NCBI GenBank assembly: GCA_007449985.2
Contig: VIIQ02000076.1
Span: forward strand, 207,203-271,202
Length of the DNA: 64,000 nt
Origin: Desmodesmus armatus
Taxonomy: Eukaryota; Chlorophyta; Chlorophyceae; Sphaeropleales; Scenedesmaceae
Direction of reading: 5' to 3'
A model generated the notes under the pieces. It did not search any database. It was not told the DNA's origin and saw only the letters and a program-made list of their open reading frames with translations. This document shows, piece after piece, positions 11,557-23,400 of this stretch. A program made the position numbers and the translations under genes. Every line of letters begins with the position of its first letter. The first letter of the stretch is position 1.

Positions 11557-14500
11557 CTACTCCCTGTCATACCGCGACCTGCCCCTGTCCCGCTCCTCAT
11601 CGTACCGGCTGCGCTTGTGGTCTCTGCACAAGTCACCACAAACACATCAGCATGTCATCACGGGCAACACACCAACAACGACAGGGCACCAGCAACATGG
11701 AGGCGCACCCGCAAAGCCACTGAGTAGGCTGCTGACCTGCCCCAGCAGAAGCCCTTTGCAAGCCCCTCTGCCTCCCGCATGCCTCACTGCCCATGTACAA
11801 TTTTCTTAGCAACATGCATATGTAACATTGCCAGTGAGAACGACGGCTGCAGCACAGAAGCACACCACAGCCATCTGCGCCCCACCGCGAGCAGCACCAC
11901 TCCCTTGCATGATTCACAGCCTCACACCTTCCCAGCCCACATCCCAGCCTACGATCCAACCCCTCACCTGCTGGGAGAGCCGTCCCGCGGCCGCTTGTCA
12001 CGGTCCCCGCCACGCTCCCGCTCCCTGTACCTGTCTCCCCGGTCCCTGTCGCCGCCCCTGTCCCCATAGTCACGTGGTGGACGGTCCCTGTCCATGCGAT
12101 CCCTATCTCCACCACCAAAGTCCCGGGGTGGGCCGCGGGGAGGTCCACCGTAGCGGTCTGGTGGGGGCCCGCGGGGTGGCCCGTTGAAGCGGTCTGGTGG
12201 CGGCCCACGGTCGTAGTCACGTGGTGGCCCCCGTGGCTCATCCCGCCTGACGGGAGTAGCCGGAGTGCATTGATGTGCAGCCGCAGATGCAGGGCCGGCA
12301 TGATGGCAGATGATAGCGTACCGTAGTAGTTGGCGAAGACCCCGGGACGTAACAGACACACAACAAAATACACAGTGCAAGCACGGGGGCAGCGTGAGGA
12401 GGTGCCAAGCAGGTGGCCTGGAAAGCAGCCACATTACCTGTGTGCTTACCACAGTGCGCATTGACATGTCTCGGCGGAAGCGTAGTTTTGTCGAGTCCAA
12501 GCAATGGGGCCTTGAATGGGCACACAGCCCAGCGCCACATGTTCCGGAGTCTAGTCTTGGCATGTTTACCCCACAGGCCCTGGAACCTGCTTTACATTAC
12601 CCCACCCCGCAGGCCCTGAAACCTGCTCAGTGTTCCCTGGCGACCCACCACCACCCGCTGCTGCTGGCTGACAGCCTTATGGGTGCTGGCAAAAGCCAAC
12701 AGCCCATCGCTGTATGCTGAAAATGCTGCAACTAAAGACTGTTATGCCATGCTTGTGCAGACCAAGCTTGCATGGTTGGTGCACTGTCCAAGCTTGCATG
12801 GCTGATGCCTATTGACAGGCAGATGTACAGAGCTGGCGCTGATGCGGCTTATGTGAGGGCAGTGTTGCAAGCACGCTGCTCATCACGCAAGCAGCAGCAG
12901 TTCGGGCAGCTGCTGATCACTTACCGTGGATAAACTTACCCACGGTACACAGCCATTACTTACCCACCCCGCGCGTCCTTGCAACTGCATGAACTGCACT
13001 GTTCCAAGGTGTGTCACCTGGCTTGCCCACACAAGCCTTTCACACTAGCTGGGTGCTCACATCCTGTTCAGCCCTGCTGGTGCATTTACTGTGGCGATTG
13101 ATCTGTTGCGCTGCTGTTGTTGCGCAGGCAAGGCACTGCCACCCGGATGCTGTTGCCTGTCAGGCGTTGATACCTACCCCAGGTGTTTCTGCAGTTCTGG
13201 CACGCTGGCAGTGTCTGAGTCTGTGCCAATTTTTTCACTGCTGCATCACCACTATCAAACCCCCCTGATTGTAACCATCAGCATCACCACCCCACCAGCG
13301 CTTTGTGCTCCGCTTGGTGCCATGGCTGTCACCTCCCCCACACTCCCAGTCCCGTCCCTGTACCTTTCTGTGCCCAAGCAGCAGCCCCTAATTCCATCAA
13401 CCATCCCCAACACTACATTTGATGGCCCCCTGTTAGGCCCCCTATGACACTCAACATGTGAAGATGGGGATACCCATGTTCTCGCAAACTTCAAACGGTG
13501 GCCCACTGTGGCCCACTTCTGCTGAAACGTGCAGTGCAGACCCAAAGCTGTGCCCTGCAACGCTGCCTGCTGTGTACCCTGCCATGCGCATACATGCACC
13601 CATACACCCTGCCATACAACGCCCTGCGCTGACACGCGTCACCATCCTCAACCTGCAAACCATTTTGAGGGACCAGCAGAACCTGTAGGCAGGCGGGCGT
13701 ATCATGCCAGCCCTGTGTACCGTACCTGGGTGGCCTGTCGTCTGCTCCCGGTGGAGCTGCTACACCCCTGGCTGCTGCGTCTGCGAGAATCTTCTTACGT
13801 GGCTCCTTGGGTAGCCGGCTGTCGCCACCTAGACCACCACCCAGCCGCATTGGCCGCCTGCAGGGCACACACACAGACAATAAGCACATTGTGGCACAGC
13901 ACAGCAGTACAGTTGCACTCTGTGCCCTGCAGATATAACTGCAGTAGCTATAACAGCACCAACCTGGCTCCCTTGCAAAGACGACTCAATATCCAAGGGC
14001 GTGCTGGCCCACACAAAATAAATCAAGTTTGTGGCAACCCAAATGCTGTGATGTGTGCCAGACTCAAGTAAATGCCATACAGGCAGATGCGCGTCCTGCA
14101 CTCAACCTCAAACGCCATTGATCACAAGCATGCCCCAGGCGCCTCTTCTTACCAGTTCTCCACTGTGCGCCCCCGCTCCACGTCCACCAGGATGCGCCTG
14201 CCCTCGATCTTGCGCCCGTCTGACTGCTTGTATGCCTCCTTCATGTCCTTCTTGTGCTCATACTCAATGAACGCATAGCCGCGCGGCTTGTCTGCAGGCA
14301 GGACGGCAAACCAGCAGCACACTGTGTGAGTAATCTTGAGCTGGCGTTTGAGATGAGCGATTCTGCTGGGTGAATCTTCCTGATCAATGCCAGGTGCACA
14401 GTGCCTTTGCACAGAATACGCACAATGACAAGCGATGCAGCCTAATCTGCTGCTGCTCTCATGCAAAAAGATGTGCAAAGGTCCGTGCGACTTGCAAGGC

Positions 14501-15988
14501 CGCGCGCACGTCCTCCCCAGCACGTCGCCAGCTGCCCCGTTGACTCACCCTTGGTCATGTCGTGCACAAGGCGGATGCGCTTGATGGGCCCAAACTCCTC
14601 AAACTCGTGCCGCAGCTTGCGCGCAGTGACCTCGTAACTCAGGCGCGACACAAACAGGGTCTTGTACGGGTCACCCTGCACATGACATCAGGTACCGCAG
14701 GAAACAGCGACATGGCATGATGTCAGCACGGTCGAGGTCGCCGCAGCAGGTGCATGCTGGCCTAACACTGCTGCGCACGATAGATTACAGATGCAGCCTT
14801 CATCACGCATCACACAACCAGCACATACCGACATCATTTGCTGGTACCCGCACTCCTCAAAGACAGTCTTCACAGTACAGAAGAACGTCTTCGAGGAGTG
14901 CGGGTACTAGCAGATGATGGCGGTATGTGCTGGTAGGTTGGTAATGTGATGTGTGAACAAGGCTGCATTGGTATCTCTATTGTGCAGCGGCCATCACCAG
15001 GCGCCGATGCGCAATGCCCCCTGCCCAGGCTGCTTCAGGTGTGTTCCAGTGAGCTATTAGCTCCCTGGCCGCCGATTCCACACACCAGTACAGCAGCAAC
15101 GAGACTGAGGACCCTCCTGCTGACGTTGATAGCGGGCAGCGATCTGCGGCCCTATGCAACAGCCGCGTGTCTCACCTCCACCACTGTATCATTGTTGGGG
15201 TCGTACTTTGCCACCCTCTCCTCAAGCTCCTGCTTGGCCTGCACACACACATACACATACACAACAGCTGCTTCAACCTCACTGTCAGCACATGCGGCAG
15301 CCCTCACCATGCAGACGTTCACAGGGCCTACGCTGCAAACTCTGACGAGGTGCTGTGACTTTTGCGTCTCCCTGCTACATGCCCAGCCCAGAGCTCTGCC
15401 GCGCAGACAGCGCACAGCACCACTGCCATTGCTGCTGCAGACGACCTATTGCTGCACTCCAGCCTACCTTGTCCTGCTTCCACTCCCGCAAACGCTTCTC
15501 CCTGCGCACAAACAAACAAATGCAACCAGCGCATGCGGTTTGAGCAGAGAACAGTGCTAGGCATGCCGTGCTAGACATGCAGTGCTGGACAGCAGCAGCA
15601 GCACAAGCGGGCTGCCTCCCCTACTGCCAACAGGCCCACGCCAGACGTACTTCTCTCGCTTTGTCTCCTCATCAAGGCGGACTTGGAGTGAGTACTCCCT
15701 GTTGTTGACCAGCCTCTCCTCTGGAAAGTCCCCAGCCCCCTTGGGCTCATACTCGGTGTCTCCCGGGACAGCAAACTGGCCTAGGTACTGCCCTATGCCT
15801 GACCAGCCCACTGCTGGTGGCCTTTTCTGCTTGGCATTCTCCTTCATAAACCCCAAGGGGGGATTTGGGGCAAACAGCCGCAGCAGCTTATCAGGCAGAC
15901 CAGTGGGGTGGCCTGTCTTCACAGACTCCTTCATCATCTTGGTCATCACCGACCGGCTGGGCCGGCGCCACCCGCCCGGTCCATCCAT
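11557..15988 (-). CDS. SNRNP70: U1 small nuclear ribonucleoprotein 70 kDa (U1-70K)
   Basis: Eight exons splice in phase: 15988-15651, 15501-15468, 15238-15176, 14675-14549, 14291-14153, 13857-13726, 12246-11968 and 11623-11557 (392 residues). The N-terminal U1snRNP70_N region is clear ([19 protein letters not shown], then [20 protein letters not shown]). It is followed by the basic helix [10 protein letters not shown] and the linker VAKYDPNND. The single RRM has RNP2 (LFVSRL, about 152-157) and RNP1 (RGYAFIEY, about 191-198), then the signature [19 protein letters not shown] and RLGGGLGG. The C-terminus is rich in Arg/Asp/Gly/Pro (repeats of [10 protein letters not shown] and RDRGDR) and ends SRYDRE. 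The protein binds stem-loop I of U1 snRNA in 5' splice-site recognition. The RRM is split by an intron (14292-14548) between MTK and KPRGY. The long intron 14676-15175 contains a hairpin listed separately. The next intron (13858-14152) is ordinary; the 1.5-kb intron 12247-13725 has imperfect CAGGCCCTG-type repeats. Confidence 0.96.
14819..14936. ncRNA. Long intronic inverted repeat, candidate miRNA/siRNA precursor
   Basis: Two arms of about 54 bases (14819-14872 and roughly 14881-14934) are reverse complements except at about six positions, several of which would be G-U wobbles in RNA. The loop is only about 8 bases (ACAGTACA). The structure sits wholly inside the U1-70K intron 14676-15175. 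Stem length, few scattered mismatches and a tight loop fit an algal miRNA precursor or a young inverted-duplication small-RNA locus. Which strand is expressed, and whether it is processed, cannot be read from sequence. Confidence 0.5.
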
Positions 15989-16377
15989 CCTGTAAGATGC
16001 CTTGCTGCTGAGCCAAGAGGGATTGAGTGTCTGCTGTGGTGTGGAGGACGACTTGAGAGCAGATCAACAGCAGCAGTGGGCGAAAACAAGAGCCTTGCGA
16101 CTCCAATGCGACAGATTCTTCTGAGATATAATAACAGGAAACCTTCCGCTGGAAGGATGACGGTGGTGACCATGTGCCTGGGTTCCACCCCAGCGACTGT
16201 TCAGCTTCCACAGTGTGTTCTTTACAGTTCAACCCAAGAATATCACAGTAACCGGATCATCACTCAAGCACAACATCCATCACTTGTCAGCACTAGCTGG
16301 AGGCTGGGGGTGGGTACAGCTGGCCGGCGTCAACTCCCCCCCCCCCCCCCCCAAGTCACTGCAAGCTGCACAGAGGC
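15989..16377. promoter_or_regulatory. Spacer between ALKBH1 stop and U1-70K start
   Basis: A 389-base gap separates two co-oriented minus-strand genes. It must contain the 3' UTR of the ALKBH1-type gene and the promoter/5' UTR of U1-70K. A C homopolymer (about 16336-16352) is present. I see no clear TATA box. Confidence 0.35.
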
Positions 16378-18552
16378 TCAAGCTGTCGTCCTGATGCTGA
16401 TGTTAATCCTACAACCCTGCATGTGCTGCAGGCACTGCTGCTGTGCCGGGCTGGCCTGCTCAGCAGCCTGCAGCAGCTCAGGCGGCAGTGGTCGGTCTGT
16501 CAGCACACGAGGGACGCCATGGTAGCATGCCCTCGCCTCTTGACCCATGACGATGACGTCGCCACTGCGTAGCAGCAGTGCAGTGGGCTCGACGTCCCTG
16601 TGACAGCAACAGCAGTGGGTGGGTGAAAAGCAGTGGTAGGTTAGACAGAAGCAGTGGCTTTGACGCATCAGGTCAGCCAGCCTCATGTGCTGGGTGGCCA
16701 TCCTGCACACACGTGTATGCACGCTTACGTATCCTGCACAACAACTTCACATGGGCGAAGACTCGCCAACACTTGGGACCCCTAAGCTGATATGCTTGCA
16801 CCACAGGCTCACAAACACACTGCCCATATCCCAAAATTCTGTGTCAGCAGGGGCAGCATGAGTGACACACACACACAAGCAGCACCAGCCTCCGTACCTG
16901 GTAGCGCCCCCCACCAGGAACACAGCATCACAGCCTAGGCTGACAGTGACTATCGGCTGGTCCAAGTCCCTCTCAACATCATCCTTGTGCCCGTTGAGGG
17001 TATCACCCGAGTGGTAGTAGTTCACCAGCGCTGCATCAGGCACATAGCTGCGGCTGCTGACAGCCGCAGGCTCTGCAGCACCACCGGCAGCTGCTGTTGG
17101 TGCTGGAGGCAGTGCGGCACCAGGCACATAGCTGCGGCTGCTGACAGCCAAAGGCCCTGCCATGCTGCCTGCTGCTGCAGCACCACCGGCAGCTGCTGGT
17201 GTTGCTGGAAGCACTGCAGCATCAGGGAGACAGCTGCTGGCAGCTGACGGCCCCGCGCTGCTGCTTGCCGCTGCAGCACCATCGGCAGCTGCTGGTGCAG
17301 GCAGTGCAGCATCTATGTGATAGCTGCCGCCGGCAGCTGACGGCACCGTACTGCTGCGCGCTGCTGCGGCATCAGCCGCTGCTGCCGAGGGCAGGCTACC
17401 CTGCTGTGCTGTCCTTGCAGGTGTTGCTCCACACCCCGCGATGGAAAACTCTGCCAGCAGCATAGCCTGGTGTGCCAGCTGAGCATGCTGCTGCGCCAGT
17501 TGCACCAGGGAGGGCGGCAGGGGTCTGTGAGGCAGGTGCGGCTCGTACAGCCTGTCTGTCCAGTTGTAGGGTGGGCCTAGGCACACCCAGCGCAGCTTGC
17601 GCAGTAGGCTGGCTGCCTTGGGACCTGTGCCATTCGGCAACCAGGGGCTGCTGCTGCTGCTGCTGTCGGGATGGTGTGGCAATTGCTCGGGAAACTGCTG
17701 CTGCTGCTGCTGCTGGCAGTGGTGGGTGGACTCCTGCCGGTGCTGCTGCTGTAAGTGTTGCCCTTGACTGATACTCAAGGGAGGGGGGGTCTGGTCGTGC
17801 TGACATGCCTGGCATGTGTTGGGCTGCTGTAGCTGGGGATGGTGGTGGTGAGAGCCTGGAAGATCTAGCTGTACAACCTGCTGCTGGCCTTCAGGCTGCT
17901 GCTGTGGTAGCTGCTGTTGCCCCTGGAGCTGCTGCTGGTGCTCTGTCGGCACAAGAGTTAGCCCCTGCGTTGCTGCCTGAAATAGCCGGCACAGGCACGT
18001 GCTATAGGCCTTGGTGTGGTTGGTGCGTGCAGGGGGGTCAGGCCATTGGTCAAGAGCTGCATGCATCAGCTGCAGCTGCACCTCTGCTGGAACAGCAGCA
18101 GGGAACACCACCAACCCAGGATGTCTCTTGAACACGAGGGCGGTGACGGTGCCGTTACACGAGCAGACACTGGGGCACTGCTCTGGCTGCCGCAGCACAA
18201 CTGTTGCAACATCAGGTGTTGCTGCTGGCTGCCTTATGTCTACGACATCTGACAGGTCTGTTGGCTGCTCTACCAGCTTGCCCAGTCGCATGCGTCCTTT
18301 CCTGCAGGCAGATGGTGTTGTTGAGAGTGCTGCTTGCTGGCCGGGATATGGGCAGGAAGGAAAGCCTGCTGGCTGGGAAAAGAGCAGGAAGTAAAGATTA
18401 TGAAGTTACCTTTGCCGCATCTGCTGCTCGTAGTGCAGCTGATACCGCTTCTCAGCCTTCCTGAAGGCAGTGTCAGCGAGGGGGGTGGCACCAGCAGCAT
18501 CAATGGCTGTTGCTGCTTGTGCACCGTCTGTGCTGTCACCATACCCGGTCAT
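16378..18552 (-). CDS. ALKBH1: ALKBH1-type 2-oxoglutarate/Fe(II) dioxygenase with low-complexity insertions
   Basis: Three exons in phase: 18552-18410, 18301-16898 and 16597-16378 (588 residues). The N-terminus has the family-like FRKAEKRYQLHYE helix and later GLVVFPAAVPAEVQ and YSTCLC-type core segments, then RWVCLGPPYNWTDRLYEP. The catalytic region reads LVNYYHSGDTLNGHKDD, with His486 and Asp488 as the HxD iron ligands, then VTVSLGCDAVFLVGG. The distal ligand is His542 in ACYHGVPR. The terminal RINISIRT supplies Arg for 2-oxoglutarate binding. ALKBH1 proteins demethylate tRNA (m1A, and m5C-derived sites in organelles) and have been linked to DNA 6mA; the substrate here is inference. Exon 2 carries a long Gln/His/Pro-rich insertion and an Ala/Ser-rich block just before the active site in which short units (SSRSYVPGAAL / SSRSYVPDAAL) are duplicated. 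These expansions make it much longer than typical family members. Confidence 0.9.
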
Positions 18553-20488
18553 TTTATAAATGATAACGGTGCCTTTCTCGGACGTAGATGTGACTTTCTG
18601 GCTCTCGGTTCGAACAGATCTTGCGGAGATGATCTGTGGAGTATGTTGGTGGATTTGCAGAAAATTCAACGCCAGGCGGCTGCACTGATGTACAACTGCT
18701 TGTTGCTACATCGCCAAGCTCTCCCTGATCACTGGTTGGCAGCACCCAGGGTCTTGCGAGTGTGGGCCAGGTTTCACAACTGGTCCAAGCCAAGCAAGCC
18801 ACCACGGCAAGTACACATGGCACCACTCTGTCTACCAATCAGGTAGAGAATTACAATGATAACGGCAATTACTGGTGTAACATCGCTTGAAACAAAACAA
18901 CCTTCACTGAACCAGCGGCCCGCGGCAGGCTAGCGTGTCACTGAGCATTGCTGCTCAGGGGGCATCTGTTGCACTGCCATAGCAGGTGCCAAACAGCATC
19001 AAACACGGCCAGGAAGCCAAAGACTCGCCACTAATTGGCCGTCAGTGCCAGCTGCTGGGCTGCTCTCAAAGGCATTCAAAGGCTGAAACACGATCCAACA
19101 CGGGAGCACAACATCTGGTTGTGCAGCGGCCTCCACAACTCAACTCTGGCCAGTCAAGCATGAAGACTGCCGTACGGAAACCAGCATGCTGGCACATATT
19201 TGTTGTACAGGGTGCGGACAGTGCGCCGCACCTACCAACCATGAAAGGACATCTGTCACAACCCCTCTGTGCACAGCAAGGAGGGTCGCACCTCCATCCT
19301 GGAAGCAGGGGTTCAGCGCAACTGCCTGCCCCACACTATGTCGTAAGCACAATAGACAGCAACTCACAGCTGCACAACTGCAGCATCCACACAGCAGCTG
19401 CAGTGCAGCCCCTGGAATTGTGGTAGTGTACATTCTCGGCGGTGTTGGATGTACACATATGCATGTAGTCACGGCGTGACTGTTGATTCACCCAACTCTG
19501 TCTAACCTCACACGCACAAGCGGTACAGCGGCGCACAACTACAGCACAGTGCTGCATGCATGCATGCACCCACTATGGTGGTCAACAGGGCGTCACAGGC
19601 CAAGTCGTGCCTGTCCAGCAGCCATCCAGCCGCGCCCTGCATCATGACTCTCCATGCAGCATACCCTTGGCGAGTGCCGTGGCCGCAAGGAAGCGAGGTC
19701 AACCCAAAGCAAACCAACCTCTACTGACACCATCAGTGATGTACAACCACGCAGCAGCCGCCACAACAGGCGACCACTGACAGCTAGGAGGCTTGGGACG
19801 CCAAGCTGTTGTGCGCTGGCAGCTGGGACACAACAGGCGACATGCAAGCCCATAAAAAACAAGCGGCATCAGTGTGCACAGTCCTGCCCGAAGGCAACAA
19901 TGTCCTGTGGCAAACTGCTGCCCCTCTCATGCCATGCAGGTACTGAGGCCAGGCACTCCTGAACGATGGCTGCATACCTCACAGACCCCTGGTAAGGTAC
20001 ACTGAAAGGAAGGTACAAGGGTGTCACCAAAGAGGCTACACTGGCCAACAGCGCCTAGGCACAAAAGGCAGAACGCACCAACCCTACAACATGCAAAAGT
20101 ACCATCGCACAAATACGTCCAGAATAGAGTACTGAACCACACAGATAGTAGTAATAGCAGCAATCAACAACACAACGCCGCCCACACAGTCAAGGGTAGT
20201 ACAGTCACCTCAGTCAGCAATGCAGTACCACACAACTGCACAAACGAACCTCAATACGCAATGGGCCCCTGTCCAGCACCACACACTGCCCAACCACTGC
20301 CGAGCAGGCCAGCCTGCCACTTAATTTCCCGTTCACACGCATCACACAAACCCCCATTGCTCAGCAGCGCGTGCCTCTCACACAAGTGCCCCAGGCGCGG
20401 CTGCACCACCCTCGGCCCGGTGATACGACAGGCCCCAGCACGTGGATGCCAGCGCCAAGCACCCCTACAGGTGTGTAGCTCGTGCTGC
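18553..20488. other. Intergenic, no gene seen
   Basis: About 1.9 kb between the ALKBH1-type gene start and the clpX stop codon. A plus-strand frame at about 18580-18846 contains LQKIQRQAAALMYNC and looks weakly LINE-like, but it is too short to call. The remainder has only scattered short frames and GCATGC-rich palindromes (around 19550-19568). Confidence 0.35.
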
Positions 20489-23400
20489 TCAGCGCACCTC
20501 AGCAGCGATGGGCTCGCCGCCATCCGAGGCCCCACCGTCGGACATCCCGCCGTCCGCCGCAGCTGCATCAGCAGCCAGCACCTGCTCCAGCTCCTGCACA
20601 GACACAATGCAGCGGCTTCGCTGCTTAAAGCTTTTGCAGTGTGTGGAGCAGTACATGCTGCTGCATTTATGCATGCATGTATGCGCACCCTCAGCCAGTT
20701 TGACAAGCAGTCCTATAGCTTAGCAGCCTGTAGCCAAGCAGTCTGGAGCCAAAGTTACCTGCACAGACACGATGCGGCCGCCGCTGCCACTCAGCACGCC
20801 CTCCTCATCCAACAGCACCCCGACCGGTGCCCCAGCCTCATGTGCAGCAGGGCCCTGCTCAGGCACGTGGTACATAGCCTCTGTGAGGAGCCCCTCCATG
20901 ATGGAGCGCAGGGAGCGGGTGCCGGTGCCCTTGTCGATGGCCTTGCGCGCGATCGCGCGCAGCGCGGGCTGCGTGACGCCGAATGCGGCCTTGTTGAGGC
21001 TGAAGAGCTGCTTGTACTGCTTGGTGAGGGCGTTCTTGGGGCCGGTCAGCACTGACACCAGCTCGTCCTCTGACAGCTCCTGCAGGAGGGGAGGGCGAAC
21101 ATGGGCAGGGCGGACAGACAAAGCAGTGAGTGAGGAGACGAGCGACACCGTGGCGCGCACGCGCTGCTGCAGAACAAACTCTGGCGCAGCAGTGCAGCAT
21201 GTGTAACCACTGCCATGGCTTACGTAGCCCTCCGACAACTGTCAGCAGATGCACACTGGCCACCCAACCTAGTCTGACATGAAAGGCCCTCCCAGAGGGT
21301 TGCCCTTGCCCGAAGGGTATCACATGACCACGGCTTGACTTCTCTTGCTTCCTGCAGCATTGTGTGCGGTTTACTACAGTTCCCAACAAGCGGCCCCACC
21401 TGCAGGCTGACAATGACAGGCAGACGACCCACAAACTCGGGGATGAGGCCGTAGTTGATGAGGTCTGCATGCTCCACCTGCCGCAGGATGCTGCTGTCGA
21501 TCTTGGGCCCGCCGCGGCGGCCCATGTTGGCAGCACGCACCTGACAGACACAGGCAGTCCGACGGCAAGCAGCAACAGGCTGATATGTCAGCACACTGGA
21601 AAGACCCAATCAGGGGCTTTGGGACAAGCAAAGATGCAAGTCAACAAGGACAGGGTCAGGTAGCCAACACACTAAGCTGGTTGATATTTGCAGGCAGATG
21701 GACCGCAACTAGCCCAGGAGCAGGAGTTCAGACAAAGCTGAACCGCAAACAAAAACGCAGGCAGCCGCAGCAAACCGCACCTTGTTGCCGAAGCCGATGG
21801 ATGACTTGTGCCTGCTGTCCATGAGCAGCTTCTCCAGGTGCACAAAGGCACCACCCACCACAAACAGGATGTCGCGGGTGTCAACCTGCATACAGCACAT
21901 ATGGCAATGGGGCAAAAGCGTCAACATCGTTGCCTCCTCCAAGACATGCACCTTCCTCATTGCTGTGAATAAAGCCGCACAGCCAAATCTCTACTGCCAT
22001 GGGCTGTCAGGCTCCCAACCAGGGGCCGCAGCACGCTTTCAGAAACTGCAAATGGTTGGTGCAGAAGCTTGGGAGGCACTCAGCACACAGCAACAAACTT
22101 AGTCTGACTAGTACAGCCATCTGACTAGCACGACCATCTCCTGAAAGAGAGAGAACACAGGAAGCAGCCTGGGCCAACACAACAATCAGCCTGCGGGCAC
22201 ACACCTGCACAAACTCGCCGCGTGGGTTCTTCTTGCCGCCCTTCTCAGGGACATTCACCACGGTGCCCTCCAGCATCTTCAGCAGCGCCTGCTGCACACC
22301 CTCGCCCGACACGTCACGCGTCACGGTCACGTCATCGCTGCTGATCTTGGCTGCAAGCAGGAAAGGACACAGGCACACACAAAAGGTATGATCCTCTCAG
22401 CTGTCATACCCACAGCTAGTGGGGTACGTCTGACCCATCTTCCAACATTGTGCCGCATGAAAACATTTGACACAATACAACAGAAAGCACGGTGCACTGC
22501 CGCATCCTGCGTCCTTTCAATCACCCCACCCCACACCCCTACACACTCCCAAGACCACCATGGCAGGGCGATTGGAGGCAAAGTGACAAGACCTTGAGAT
22601 GATGGTGACCAGTCTTGAGGCTCAGCATGACTCAGCATGACGCAGCACGACTCAGCATGGCTCACCAATCTTGTCAATCTCATCAATGTAGACGATGCCG
22701 TGCTGAGCAGCCTCCACATTGAAGTTGGCAGACTGCAACACACGAGGCAGCGCAATCAGTCAACCTTAATCCAGGCATCGACGGACACATCAATTAGCAT
22801 ATCACCATGGGTGGCATAAAAGCAAACAGAGCACCCGGCAGTCAACTACTCGACCAGCACAGGGACAACCGTAGTCAGGACAGAGATGCAAAGGCACACA
22901 TCCATGCCTCACCAGCCGCTTTCCCTGCCCAGTGCCCCTTACCTGCAGCAGCTTGAAAATGATGGCCTCCACATCGTCTCCCACATAGCCAGCCTGTGTC
23001 AGTGTGGTGGCGTCAGCCATGGCAAAGGGCACGTTCACCAGCTTGGCCAGGGTCTTGGCCAGCAGCGTCTTGCCTGAACCAGTGGGACCCTGGAAAAACA
23101 GCAGCGGCAGCGGGGGCAGCATAACACGTTCCTGTTTCTTGACAATGTGGGGCATGGGGCCACTGCCAGTTGAAAACTATCACTCTCCAACGGGTTCTTC
23201 ACATGTTGCGGATCAAGGGGTCCCCGTCCCCTCCCGCACAAGCTTGCAGACGCACACGCTTGCAGAGAGCCCCCCCGCTCACCCACCCAATGCTAGGATG
23301 AGGCTCTACACCTGTCCTGGGGTTCAGTCCAGCTTTCTTGCCTGTACACCCGGACCATTCACTCCCTGTGCGTTGCCGCCAGTACCTGCAGCATGCTTGC

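Noticed and set aside
18580..18846. Plus-strand stretch with LQKIQRQAAALMYNC, possibly LINE-derived
   Set aside because: Too short, with no Cys/His motif or RT signature; similarity to retroelements is only impressionistic.
20021..21055. Plus-strand frame of 344 codons
   Set aside because: Antisense to the last two clpX exons, which carry recognisable ClpX C-terminal sequence. GC-rich coding often leaves the opposite strand open.
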